From positions 1 through 22,204 of the forward strand of contig CAKMQF010000038.1 in the NCBI GenBank assembly GCA_927911745.1: a stretch of DNA of 22,204 nucleotides, read 5' to 3'. The notes beneath the pieces were generated by a model. That model had not been told where the DNA came from. It did no database searches and saw only the letters and a list, made by a program, of their open reading frames with translations. The DNA comes from an uncultured Gemella sp. (lineage in GTDB: Bacteria; Bacillota; Bacilli; Staphylococcales; Gemellaceae). The number at the start of each line of letters is the position of its first letter. Position 1 is the first letter of the stretch. Both the position numbers and the translations under genes were made by a program. Of the stretch, positions 6,839 to 14,295 are shown piece by piece.

Positions 6839-8020
6839 ATGATAAAAAATAAAGACTTTATAATTTTATTTTTAGGAAGATTAATAACAAATTTTGGCGA
6901 TAGTATTTATTTAATTGCAACTATGTTATTAGTATTTTCATTAAGTGGCTCAACATTCTATACAGGATTAGCACTATTTTTGACATCTTCAACAGCGATA
7001 GTTCAAATTATTTTATCACCTATTCTTAATAGAATAAATATGAAAAAATTTTTAATAGTAACTCAAATAATACAAGGAGTTTTATTATTATTTATTCCTT
7101 ATTTACACATAACAGGAAATTTAAAAGTTTATCATGTTTTAATAATAATGCCAATAATAAGTTTTCTAAATCAACTTGTATATCCTGGACAATTAGCACT
7201 ACTTCCAAAAATTGTTGATAGTAAAGATTTAGTAAAAGCTAATTCTTTATTTGGTATAGCGTATCAAGGGAGTGATGCAATATTTAATTTTCTAGGTGGA
7301 ATTATAATAACTACATTTGGTTTTATTTGGGCGTATTATATAGATAGTATAACATTTTTTATAAATGCAATATTATTTTTATTCTTATCCAAAGTAGTTT
7401 CAACACCATGTTCAAATGAAAATTCTAAAAAAGATAGTATCAAAAATTATTTTTCTGAACTAAAAGAAGGGATTATATTTTGGAAAAATTCACCTTTGAA
7501 ATCATTGTTATTTGGAGTTATATTTATAAATTTAGCAGCAACAGCAATTTACGCAGCATTACCAGAATTTTCTAGAACCAGCACATACTATGGTATTTTA
7601 TTGAGTGCTTCTGGTATAGGAGTTTTATTAGGATCAATGTTATCAAATTTAGAAATATTAAAGAGTATAAAATTAGGTTTTTTGTATATAATGTTTATAT
7701 TAATAATATCACTATGTTGGATGGGGATGATATTTATAAATAATGACAGTTTAATCTCCAAATTAATAGTATTTGCATTGTTTTTTATCGGGTGGGTATT
7801 AATAGGTATACTGAATATTTATTCTCAAACAGTAATTCAAATGTCCACACCAAGAGATGAAGTAACAATTGTTTTATCAGCTATGCTAGGTTTGTCAACA
7901 GCACTATCTCCACTAGGTGCATTAGGAACAAGTTTTATGAGTAGATACTATGATAATAAGATTGTAATATTTTCTGCTACATTTTTAAATATTGATAATA
8001 GGGATTTATTGGTTATTTAA
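6839..8020 (+). CDS. MFS efflux transporter, frameshifted near its C-terminus
   Basis: A 393-residue major facilitator with the many hydrophobic helices of a drug efflux permease, probably proton-driven at the cytoplasmic membrane. It opens with FLGRLITNFGDSIYLIATML, as in macrolide-efflux-like MFS proteins, and a charged loop (SNENSKKDSIKNYFSELKEG) lies near the middle. The start has an excellent AGGAGG site. The last residues (NIDNRDLLVI) do not fit the family. In the next frame from 7992 the sequence LIIGIYWLFNESIKNIKSLK continues to a TAG at 8076-8078, which is clearly the original C-terminus. A one-base change in the T/A-rich stretch near 7981-7991 therefore replaced the last helix end. 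Activity may be reduced or unaffected, and a sequencing error is possible. It pairs with the ArsR-type gene upstream. Substrate unknown. Confidence 0.85.
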   Translation: MIKNKDFIILFLGRLITNFGDSIYLIATMLLVFSLSGSTFYTGLALFLTSSTAIVQIILSPILNRINMKKFLIVTQIIQGVLLLFIPYLHITGNLKVYHVLIIMPIISFLNQLVYPGQLALLPKIVDSKDLVKANSLFGIAYQGSDAIFNFLGGIIITTFGFIWAYYIDSITFFINAILFLFLSKVVSTPCSNENSKKDSIKNYFSELKEGIIFWKNSPLKSLLFGVIFINLAATAIYAALPEFSRTSTYYGILLSASGIGVLLGSMLSNLEILKSIKLGFLYIMFILIISLCWMGMIFINNDSLISKLIVFALFFIGWVLIGILNIYSQTVIQMSTPRDEVTIVLSAMLGLSTALSPLGALGTSFMSRYYDNKIVIFSATFLNIDNRDLLVI

Positions 8021-8070
8021 TGAGAGTATAAAAAATATCAAAAGTTTGAAAAGGATAGGAGAAGAAAATT

Positions 8071-8238
8071 ATGAATAGTTTAATTTCTTCGAGAAGAGCA
8101 ACAAAAAATGATTTAAAATTTTTAGGGTTGATATACAATGATAAAACTATACAAGATATTTCGTTGAATGTAGATTCTTGAAAAATTACAGAAAAGGAAA
8201 TTAATAATACTCTTGAATATGATGCTATTTTTAAATAA
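8071..8238 (+). pseudogene. GNAT acetyltransferase N-terminal remnant
   Basis: The ATG at 8071 overlaps the ancestral stop of the MFS gene (ATGAATAG), with AGGAG upstream, so it was the third gene of that operon. It encodes SSRRATKNDLKFLGLIYND, like the start of a GNAT acyltransferase. A TGA at 8179-8181 stands where the frame would read Trp, and the frame then continues only to 8236-8238 before the repeat at 8242. The acetyl-CoA-binding core is missing. The family call is tentative because only the N-terminal segment remains. Confidence 0.5.
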
Positions 8239-8241
8239 AAC

Positions 8242-8324
8242 TCACTTCAAAAACGGTCAGGTTATAAAAATATAATCTGGCTGTTTTTTATGAATGGAAT
8301 GAATACTGCTTTTTATGATATAAT
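8242..8324 (+). repeat. dispersed terminator-promoter repeat, copy 3
   Basis: It begins TCACTTCAAAAACGGTCAGG. The hairpin GTCAGGTTATA (8256-8266)/TATAATCTGGC (8271-8281) is followed by TGTTTTTT, a good intrinsic terminator for the regulator-efflux operon. It ends with TATAAT at 8319-8324, as in copy 1, so the unit seems to carry a terminator and then a -10 box. Confidence 0.65.
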
Positions 8325-8349
8325 AAGAAGAATTGAACAGAATGTAGAA

Positions 8350-8545
8350 ATGAAGGGGATTATCTAAATCGTTAAAAAGTGCGTCACGAAGTAGTGATAA
8401 ACGAAAGGTATCGCTATGGAGTTAGAAGGGAAACTAGCTTGCTCACCAAATAGTGGCGAGCGTATGAGATTGAGATGATTTATCATCTAATTTAATTGTT
8501 CCGTTGCTCACCCAACTCCCTCTTTGCACATCCCTAATTTTTAAA
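8350..8545. other. structured non-coding stretch (possible RNA or origin-type element)
   Basis: No convincing protein is encoded, and the stretch is richer in G and C than its surroundings. It holds a hairpin GCTCACCA (8441-8448)/TGGCGAGC (8454-8461) with one mismatch, a palindrome AGATGATTTATCATCT (8473-8488), the direct repeat TTGCTCACC (8439-8447 and 8504-8512), and a possible closing pair GGGAT (8356-8360)/ATCCC (8530-8534). The TATAAT at 8319-8324 could drive it. Candidates are a structured RNA, a decayed group II intron end (GTGCG occurs at 8379-8383) or a single-strand origin of a mobile element. None is established. From 8546 to 8816 I see only an 11-codon frame at 8560 and AT-rich sequence. 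Confidence 0.35.
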
Positions 8546-8816
8546 AAAGGAGCTTTTGTATGATAAAATTAGTTGTTACAGAAATAACAACGTAAAGTTG
8601 AATACAATTAAACGATATAAAAGGCGTGCTATCAAGGAGTTTCAACGAATTAGATAAATAAAAGAATAGGTAGAAATATTTTTGATATATTATAGAATTT
8701 AAATATTCTTTATAGAAAACATAAATCGTTTAAAAGTTTAGTAATCGTTAGAAAGTATAAAGTTATTAAAAGAAATATTAGGAAGACTATTAATTAAAAA
8801 TAAAGGAGAATGTATT

Positions 8817-9053
8817 ATGAATAATAAAAATTTTAAAGAATTGAAAAAAATTTTAAACTCGGAATGGAGGTTTTTTGGGACTAAAAATAACGAAGAAGTA
8901 GCTGAAGTAGCTGTAAATAATGAATTCATATGTGATTTAGATAATAATTTTATTAATATTTTAAGTGATTTTTATAGTGTAGAATCTATAAATCTATTAA
9001 ATAAAGAATCTGAAAGTTTTTTAAAAGATGAAATATCTCTAAAAAAAAATTGA
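8817..9053 (+). CDS. small protein of unknown function
   Basis: A 78-residue acidic protein with a clear AAGGAGA site 8 bases before the ATG. I do not recognise the family. It has no hydrophobic segment and no cysteine pair; a region EVAEVAVNNEFICDLDNNFI looks like a small alpha/beta fold, and the end is Lys-rich. It sits 57 bases before the deaminase-toxin-like gene on the same strand. It could belong to that toxin-immunity cassette, for example as an orphan immunity protein or a fragment of an earlier toxin, but nothing in the sequence proves it. Confidence 0.55.
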   Translation: MNNKNFKELKKILNSEWRFFGTKNNEEVAEVAVNNEFICDLDNNFINILSDFYSVESINLLNKESESFLKDEISLKKN

Positions 9054-9110
9054 TAATCAGCATAGTAAACTTTTAAGGTTAAAGCTGTTCTTTAGAATAG
9101 AATTAAATAA

Positions 9111-10110
9111 ATGTTTAAATACTATAAAAAAAATAAATTAGATTTTAAAAATTATTATTTAGATATTCCTATATTTGAAAATATAACATCAATATGGAGA
9201 TTTATAATTTCAAAATTAGATGATGATGACTATGCAATTGAAAAATTCTTCGCATTTTCGTTGATTTGTAAATATTTAGAAACCCCGTTTTATTTTAAAG
9301 AATATTATTGGTGGAGTTATGAAGATGTGATACCTTATTATTTAAAGAATGATTTTAGAGATATTGTTGGGTGCATAATAGAAGTGTTGGAAGAAATAGA
9401 TAAATATATAGAAAAATGTGAAAAGGTCATGTTATCAGGCTCTAACTTTTCGGAGAATGTGTTATCATTAGTTAATATAAAGGATTTTAGTGTATTTGAT
9501 AGTTTCTTTAATATTAATAAACTTACCAGTGATTTCTATGAGGAAGTGAAGAACGCTAATGACTTAGAAAAGAATGTTAATTTAGAAAAGTATGCATTTA
9601 CTACACTTAATTGTTATGCCTCAATGAAAATAGATAAGGTTAATTATATAACTTTTAATGGTATTGATAAAAATAATAATAATAAAAGTGGAAACATTTT
9701 TGCCATATTAAAAAAATTTAGTAGGAAATCTACATTATGTAAAAATCTCTGATGAGACTAGATATTATACTAGTAATAATAAATATATTACTTTTAAACA
9801 ATATAAGAGTGCGAATCCAAAAGCAAGTATGAATAGAATGTTTACTTGTTGTGAAAGAAAATTACTAGCAAAATTTATAGAATTAAAGAAAGATAAGGTG
9901 GAATTAGCAGTAACTAGAACTCCTTGTATATTCTGTGAAAGAGCAATAAATTTATTAAATCATTGTTCTGTAGAAGATAGAATAAAAATTAAAACTTCAA
10001 AATTAAATAAAGTAGAAAATGATTTTGATCCTTTAAAAGCTATAGAATATGATAATTTTGCTAAAGAGATATTGGAAAAAATAGAGAAAAAAATAAATAA
10101 AAAAAGTTAA
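9111..10110 (+). pseudogene. polymorphic-toxin-type nucleic acid deaminase, split by a frameshift
   Basis: Two frames form one ancestral gene of about 333 codons. The first (9111-9752) encodes an acidic, aromatic-rich helical region that I do not recognise (FKEYYWWSYEDVIPYYL). Past an A7 run (9710-9716) the other frame is open and reads NLVGNLHYVKISDETRYY, then SANPKASMNRMFTCCERKLL and TRTPCIFCERAI. The pair C-x-E (TCCERK, 9844-9861) and P-C-x-x-C (TPCIFC, 9919-9936) is the zinc site and proton shuttle of the cytidine-deaminase fold, as in secreted or contact-dependent deaminase toxins. All four residues are intact. The frame after the slip stays open to 10110, so either one A was gained or the run is misread. 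The start at 9111 lacks a good ribosome binding site. Secretion domains are absent, so this may be a detached toxin tip. Confidence 0.6.
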
Positions 10111-10116
10111 TATTAA

Positions 10117-10151
10117 AAAACGCTAAGGAGAAATCCAAAGCGTTTTATTTT
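10117..10151. terminator. bidirectional intrinsic terminator
   Basis: AAAACGCT (10117-10124) pairs with AGCGTTTT (10139-10146), with an inner GGA/TCC pair around GAAA. T-rich sequence follows on the plus strand and a T-run on the minus strand. It serves both the deaminase gene and the convergent gene at 10169. Confidence 0.8.
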
Positions 10152-10168
10152 TATGTTAAATCAAGTAT

Positions 10169-10561
10169 CTATTCAAAGCCAACTGTTTCTATATAATAAT
10201 CATCACAGTATTCTATGTAATCAAAATAGGTTTCATCATCAATTTCTTCAAGTAACTCAGAATTTCTAACAGTTTCAATTTCCCTATAAATATGCCAGTA
10301 TTTTACATTTTTAATTAATTCTGTAAAGTAAAGATGATCTGTAGGCTTAACAATTAAACCAGTCTCTCGAACAATTTCATATAGTTCTTCGCATAAATTA
10401 TATGATTCTGGATCAAAAGTCTTATTTATAGATTCACCTTGAAGCGGCTCTAAAATATGCAATATATCAAAAATACGTTTTGATGTATCATCATCTTTAA
10501 TGTTAATTGATGAACGTTTAGCGTTAACAGTTGGTGTAAAATTTTTACATATTCTAATCAT
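10169..10561 (-). CDS. acidic protein of unknown function
   Basis: A 130-residue, strongly acidic protein on the minus strand with GGGGG six bases before its ATG. I see no known motif. It reads as a mostly helical soluble protein (SKRIFDILHILEPLQGESIN, ELIKNVKYWHIYREIETVRN) with a very acidic C-terminus (EEIDDETYFDYIEYCDDYY). Small acidic proteins beside toxin genes are often immunity proteins or nucleic-acid mimics, and it shares a terminator with the deaminase gene. However, immunity genes are normally co-directional with the toxin, so that role is only a guess. Confidence 0.55.
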   Translation of the reverse strand: MIRICKNFTPTVNAKRSSINIKDDDTSKRIFDILHILEPLQGESINKTFDPESYNLCEELYEIVRETGLIVKPTDHLYFTELIKNVKYWHIYREIETVRNSELLEEIDDETYFDYIEYCDDYYIETVGFE

Positions 10562-10631
10562 ATTTGACCCCCAATTTGATTAATTATATATTAAGAATAA
10601 TAGACTTAAAAGAGTCGAGTACATAATAAAC

Positions 10632-10668
10632 AAAAAAGCAAACCTAACAATAAGTGAGTTAGGTTTGC
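10632..10668 (-). terminator. strong minus-strand terminator with no obvious gene before it
   Basis: A perfect 11-bp stem GCAAACCTAAC/GTTAGGTTTGC (10638-10648 and 10658-10668) is followed on the minus strand by T6G. It would stop leftward transcription before the gene at 10169, yet no minus-strand gene is visible between 10669 and 11005. An unannotated small RNA or a lost gene may explain it. Confidence 0.7.
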
Positions 10669-10875
10669 ATTAATGATATTTAATGCGCTACTAATTCCAC
10701 ACATTATTAATTAAATCATTATATTATATTCCTAAAATCATTATATCATGAAAATGCTAATTTGAGAAGATTTTAATACAAGTATTTAATTTTTAGTAGA
10801 GAAGATATTATATTTAACTATGTATAGAGTAGATTTCATAGAACGTTAAAAAGACATAGTATATAGAATATTAGT

Positions 10876-10918
10876 TGTGGAAAAACTGTGAATAACTTAG
10901 TGGGTAGCCTGTGGAAAA
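10876..10918 (+). other. cluster of three DnaA-box-like 9-mers
   Basis: TGTGGAAAA (10876-10884), TGTGAATAA (10887-10895) and TGTGGAAAA (10910-10918) are, on the other strand, TTTTCCACA and TTATTCACA. Each differs by one base from the DnaA box TTATCCACA, and all three have the same orientation. The rest of 10562-11005 is AT-rich with the terminator above and no gene that I can support. This could be a relic replication origin of an element or a DnaA-binding control region. Confidence 0.4.
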
Positions 10919-11005
10919 CTATACAATATAAGTAGAATTTGATATAATTATTATACAAAAGACTTTATACAGTTTTTTTAGTATCATATGTTTAGGGGTT
11001 ATTTT

Positions 11006-12583
11006 ATGTTCGAATATTTAAAAGAATGGATAAGAACAAAAGAAAAAGAAGAAAACGAAATTGTGGATAGATTTTTGCTAGATTTTGAATTGGAAAATTT
11101 AGATAATTATTTATTTAAAGGCATTATATATACATTTTCTAAGAATGAACAATTAAAATATTGGGATAAAGATATCTATGAACTAATAGATAGAAAAATC
11201 TTAGAAATAGAACAAAATATTGGAAAAGATAAGTTTTTAGAGGTATTAGTTGATAATATAGAGCTATTATCAACAGCATATGAAAAATTGCTAGATATAG
11301 AAGAACGAATGGGATTAATGAAAAAATTTACTGGCTCAGAAGAGCTACGTGCCAAATTTTTTTCAATTAATATATATAATGATTTATTGAATTCTTCATA
11401 TAGCAATATTCTTAAACTTTTTATAAAGTTTCAAGGAGAAATTGAAGAAAAAGATCTATCTCAAAGATATCTGACACCTCAAATTGAATGTTTGAGAAAA
11501 CGTAATTACGGTAAATTAACTGAGCTTTCTGATTCGGATATAAGAAATTCAATTTCACATGGTGCAGTTGATGTTATTAATAATAAAATAGAATTTACTT
11601 ATAGAAAAGGACAAAAATATGAAAAAAAGGAAAGATACACATACGATTTTATTTTAGATTTGAATGAAGTTTTTGATGCAGTATCGGCTACGTGTTTGAA
11701 TTTTTTTATATACCTAATAAAAAATGGAGGATCAGAGCAACACTTACTATCAAATTTTAATATATCGAAAATAGGACGAGAATTTATAAATAAACAAAGT
11801 CTATCTACAATATTAATGAAATGTATCTCATATTATTCTTTCAATCCTTTTGGAAATAATGAAAAGGAACAATTTAATATAGAGTATATACATCCAGATT
11901 TGGACACATCATTGAGATTTGAATTCGGGGTTTCAGTAGGAATAAGAATAGGAGAGGAAAGAAATATAAAAAATAATGATTCGATTTATATTGGATTTAA
12001 ATCAGAGAAATCATTGACTTCATTCATTACTATAGATGCCTCTCATATAAATGACATCATAAATGAATCAAAGAACATTGATGAGGTACTTTTAAAAATA
12101 GCTAGTCAATCGATAATGTGGGAAGTAAATGATGAAATTCGAAATGAAACTGAAGATTTATTTAGACATTATGAGGATATTTATTCAAACAAATATAGAG
12201 TTGCAGAAATAGAGGATATAAGCGTAGACGAACTAAAAAGATTTAAGGGGATAATGTATATAGAAGAAGGTAGTAAATTTCATGTGAAAAAATTTGTCGA
12301 AGAAGCGATTGAAAAATTAAGAATTATTGAAAATTATGGATTTAATAACATCAAAGTAAAGCATGGTAAGATGGAATCAGATGTCATACATCTTTCTGTT
12401 TATAAAAAGGAAATAAGGAGAAATAGTAATAAAAGTTGGTTACCTAATAATGAAAATTTTATATGTAATGTGCAATATGATATTAATAAGAAATTTGAAA
12501 TTGAGAATAAACTTGTAGATAAAAAATTAAAACCAGAAAGGGTGGGATATCTTGAATATAAATGGAATCCTAATTTCAAGTAA
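11006..12583 (+). CDS. HEPN-motif protein, candidate RNase or defence factor
   Basis: A 525-residue protein whose middle contains DSDIRNSISHGAVDV. RNSISH is an exact R-x4-H motif (Arg180 to His185 from the chosen start), the active-site signature of HEPN ribonucleases. The N-terminal 170 residues are helical, rich in Glu/Lys, with no membrane segment. The C-terminal 300 residues are a separate mixed domain that I do not recognise (FEFGVSVGIRIGEERN, KFVEEAIEKLRIIENYGFNN). I chose the ATG at 11006 because AGGGG (10994-10998) lies 7 bases before it; an ATG at 10988 lacks such a site. HEPN RNases serve in toxin-antitoxin, abortive infection and other phage defence, and the neighbourhood (R-M locus, DUF4238-like fragment) is defence-like. 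No antitoxin nucleotidyltransferase is present. The HEPN call rests on one motif in a helical context. Confidence 0.65.
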   Translation: MFEYLKEWIRTKEKEENEIVDRFLLDFELENLDNYLFKGIIYTFSKNEQLKYWDKDIYELIDRKILEIEQNIGKDKFLEVLVDNIELLSTAYEKLLDIEERMGLMKKFTGSEELRAKFFSINIYNDLLNSSYSNILKLFIKFQGEIEEKDLSQRYLTPQIECLRKRNYGKLTELSDSDIRNSISHGAVDVINNKIEFTYRKGQKYEKKERYTYDFILDLNEVFDAVSATCLNFFIYLIKNGGSEQHLLSNFNISKIGREFINKQSLSTILMKCISYYSFNPFGNNEKEQFNIEYIHPDLDTSLRFEFGVSVGIRIGEERNIKNNDSIYIGFKSEKSLTSFITIDASHINDIINESKNIDEVLLKIASQSIMWEVNDEIRNETEDLFRHYEDIYSNKYRVAEIEDISVDELKRFKGIMYIEEGSKFHVKKFVEEAIEKLRIIENYGFNNIKVKHGKMESDVIHLSVYKKEIRRNSNKSWLPNNENFICNVQYDINKKFEIENKLVDKKLKPERVGYLEYKWNPNFK

Positions 12584-12619
12584 ACTGATATAAGAAATGA
12601 ATAGGAGAAATTATTTATC

Positions 12620-12754
12620 ATGGTAACAAAGAAACAACATTATTATCCAAGAACTTTAATTAAACATTTTGCTAATGAAAATGATAAACTTTATTTATAT
12701 ACCAGGATGGTTATATGTAACTTAATTTTTTATTTTAGGAGTTTAGAATTATGA
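12620..12754 (+). pseudogene. DUF4238-like protein, N-terminal fragment
   Basis: After an AGGAGAA site the frame reads KKQHYYPRTLIKHFANENDK then LYLY, which resembles the opening of DUF4238 proteins (KQHYVP...FL..FA...). It then degenerates and stops after 44 codons; family members are several hundred residues long. It begins 36 bases after the HEPN gene, so the two may once have formed an operon. The family call comes from memory of a short motif and is tentative. Confidence 0.5.
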
Positions 12755-13045
12755 ATATCTTTAAGGAGGGATGATGATATATGAGGTAAAGCCCAAGGTT
12801 ACTATATATAGTTATTGATAAAATCTATTTTCCGATTTAAATGTTATAGGATACCTATTTCTTCTTTGAACATATAATGTTAATTAAAGAAGTTTGCTTA
12901 CTGATATAAATAAATTTTTAAAACAAACGTAATTGAATAACTAATCTTTGTATAGAAAATAAGCATTATGTATTCATTATTCTTTATGAGAAGAGAAGTA
13001 GGTGTGAGGATATGAAATAATACGGGATTAAAAATGAAAATAAAT
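12755..13045. other. non-coding interval with one hairpin
   Basis: I see no gene here. A composite hairpin pairs CTTCTTT (12861-12867) with AAAGAAG (12886-12892), with an inner AACAT/ATGTT stem. It lacks a clean T-run. An AGGAGGG near 12765 is followed only by a two-codon frame. The stretch is probably decayed remainder of the fragment before it. Confidence 0.4.
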
Positions 13046-13074
13046 TTGAAAAATCAAAAGTATTATGATATAAT
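13046..13074 (+). promoter_or_regulatory. promoter of the methyltransferase gene
   Basis: TTGAAA (13046-13051), a 17-base spacer and TATAAT (13069-13074). The -35 box lies in an inverted repeat TTTGA AAAA TCAAA (13045-13058), a possible operator for the methyltransferase's own N-terminal DNA-binding extension. Confidence 0.7.
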
Positions 13075-13107
13075 CTACTATAGAATAAACATTGAGAGGT
13101 TAAATGT

Positions 13108-14248
13108 ATGCGAGGAGGAATTAGAGCAGGAGCGGGGAGGAAAGCTTTGTCTAAAGAGAAAAGAAAAATCCCTAAAAATATATATTTAAAGGAAGAGCAA
13201 GTAGAGTACATTACTCAATTAGAATTAGATGGATGCAATAGTTTTAGTAAAAAGTGTGTAGAACTCATTAATAAAGGAATTTCGTATATAGATAGAGAAG
13301 CTTCTAAAGATAAGAGTAAATTAACTTTTTATTGATTTATTTGCTGGGATAGGTGGAATAAGACAAGGTTTTGAAGATGAAAATACCAGATGTGTGTTCA
13401 GTTCTGAATGGGATAAGTATGCTTCATTGACTTATAAAGCAAATTTTGGAGACACGCCATATGGAGATATTACCAAAATTTCAGAAAAAGACATCCCTAA
13501 TCATGATGTTCTTCTTGCAGGATTCCCATGTCAACCATTTAGTAATATAGGGAAAAGAGAGGGTTTTGCACATAAGACACAAGGTACATTGTTTTTTGAT
13601 GTACTACGGATATTAAGAGAAAAACAACCTAAAATGTTTTTGTTGGAAAATGTAAAAGGATTACTTACTAATGATAAAGGTAATACGTTTAAAGTAATTT
13701 TGCAAGAGCTTAGAGAATTAGGGTACTCTGTTTTCTACGATGTGTTAGATGCGCAGAATTTCGGACTTCCACAGAGAAGAGAGCGAGTTTTAATAGTAGG
13801 ATTTCATCCAATGTTAGGAATAAGCCAATTTACTTTCCCTAAAGGGAATAAAGAAAAAAGACCAATAAATTCTATTTTAGAAATAGGAGCAGAGGGTTAT
13901 TCTATATCAGAGCATTTACAAAATAGTTATTTATTTAAAAAAAATGATGGGAAACCACAATTGGTAGATAGTAATTCAACAATTCAAGTAAACACTTTGG
14001 TAGCAAGCTATCATAAAATCCAACGTCTTACAGGAACATTTGTAAAAGATGGTGAAACTGGTGTTAGAATGTTTAGTGAATTAGAATTAAAGAGACTCAT
14101 GGGGTTTCCAGAAGATTTTAAAATACCAGTATCTAGGACTCAAATGTATAGACAATTTGGGAATTCTGTGGCTGTTCCGATGATAACAGCAGTTGCTAAA
14201 GAAATGAAGAAAAAATTAGAAGAGATATCAGATGAAATAAGAGCTTAG
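13108..14248 (+). CDS. type II C5-cytosine methyltransferase with N-terminal DNA-binding extension; frameshift at T5
   Basis: Two frames make one enzyme that methylates cytosine at C5 using SAM. The first (13108-13335) encodes a basic extension of about 73 residues (RAGAGRKALSKEKRKIPKNI, then a ribbon-helix-helix-like YLKEEQVEYITQLELDG). At a T5 run (13326-13330) the frame must shift to give motif I, (T)FIDLFAGIGGIRQGF. Then follow motif IV GFPCQPFS (catalytic Cys, Cys46 counted from the GTG at 13394), motif VI ENV, motif VIII QRRER, motif IX (RLMGFP region) and motif X FGNSVAVP. The frame after the shift has no standard start before motif I; the GTG at 13394 would lose it. Convergence with an MspI-like nuclease suggests CCGG specificity. 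The extension may autoregulate, as in other methyltransferases with N-terminal HTH/RHH domains. Because an intact nuclease needs it, the frameshift may be an error or be bypassed. Confidence 0.8.
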
Positions 14249-14277
14249 ACCATCAAATGGCCTAAGCTCTTATTTCT
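14240..14277. terminator. shared terminator between methyltransferase and endonuclease
   Basis: AGAGCTTAGACCAT (14240-14253) pairs with ATGGCCTAAGCTCT (14257-14270) around CAA with one mismatch, then TATTTCTATT. The methyltransferase stop codon lies in the left arm. Confidence 0.75.
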
Positions 14278-14295
14278 ATTGAATAATTTTACATT

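Noticed and set aside
8379..8545. Group II intron reading of the GTGCG start and GAGCGTATGAG block
   Set aside because: No convincing domain V hairpin or intron-encoded reverse transcriptase is present, so I list it only as one weak possibility.
8560..8595. 11-codon frame after an AAAGGAG site
   Set aside because: It could be a leader peptide, but nothing downstream suggests attenuation, and such short frames occur by chance.
8738..8929. 63-codon minus-strand frame
   Set aside because: Antisense to the better supported gene at 8817, low-complexity composition.
12984..13211. 75-codon minus-strand frame
   Set aside because: Antisense to the methyltransferase promoter and N-terminus; no ribosome binding site.
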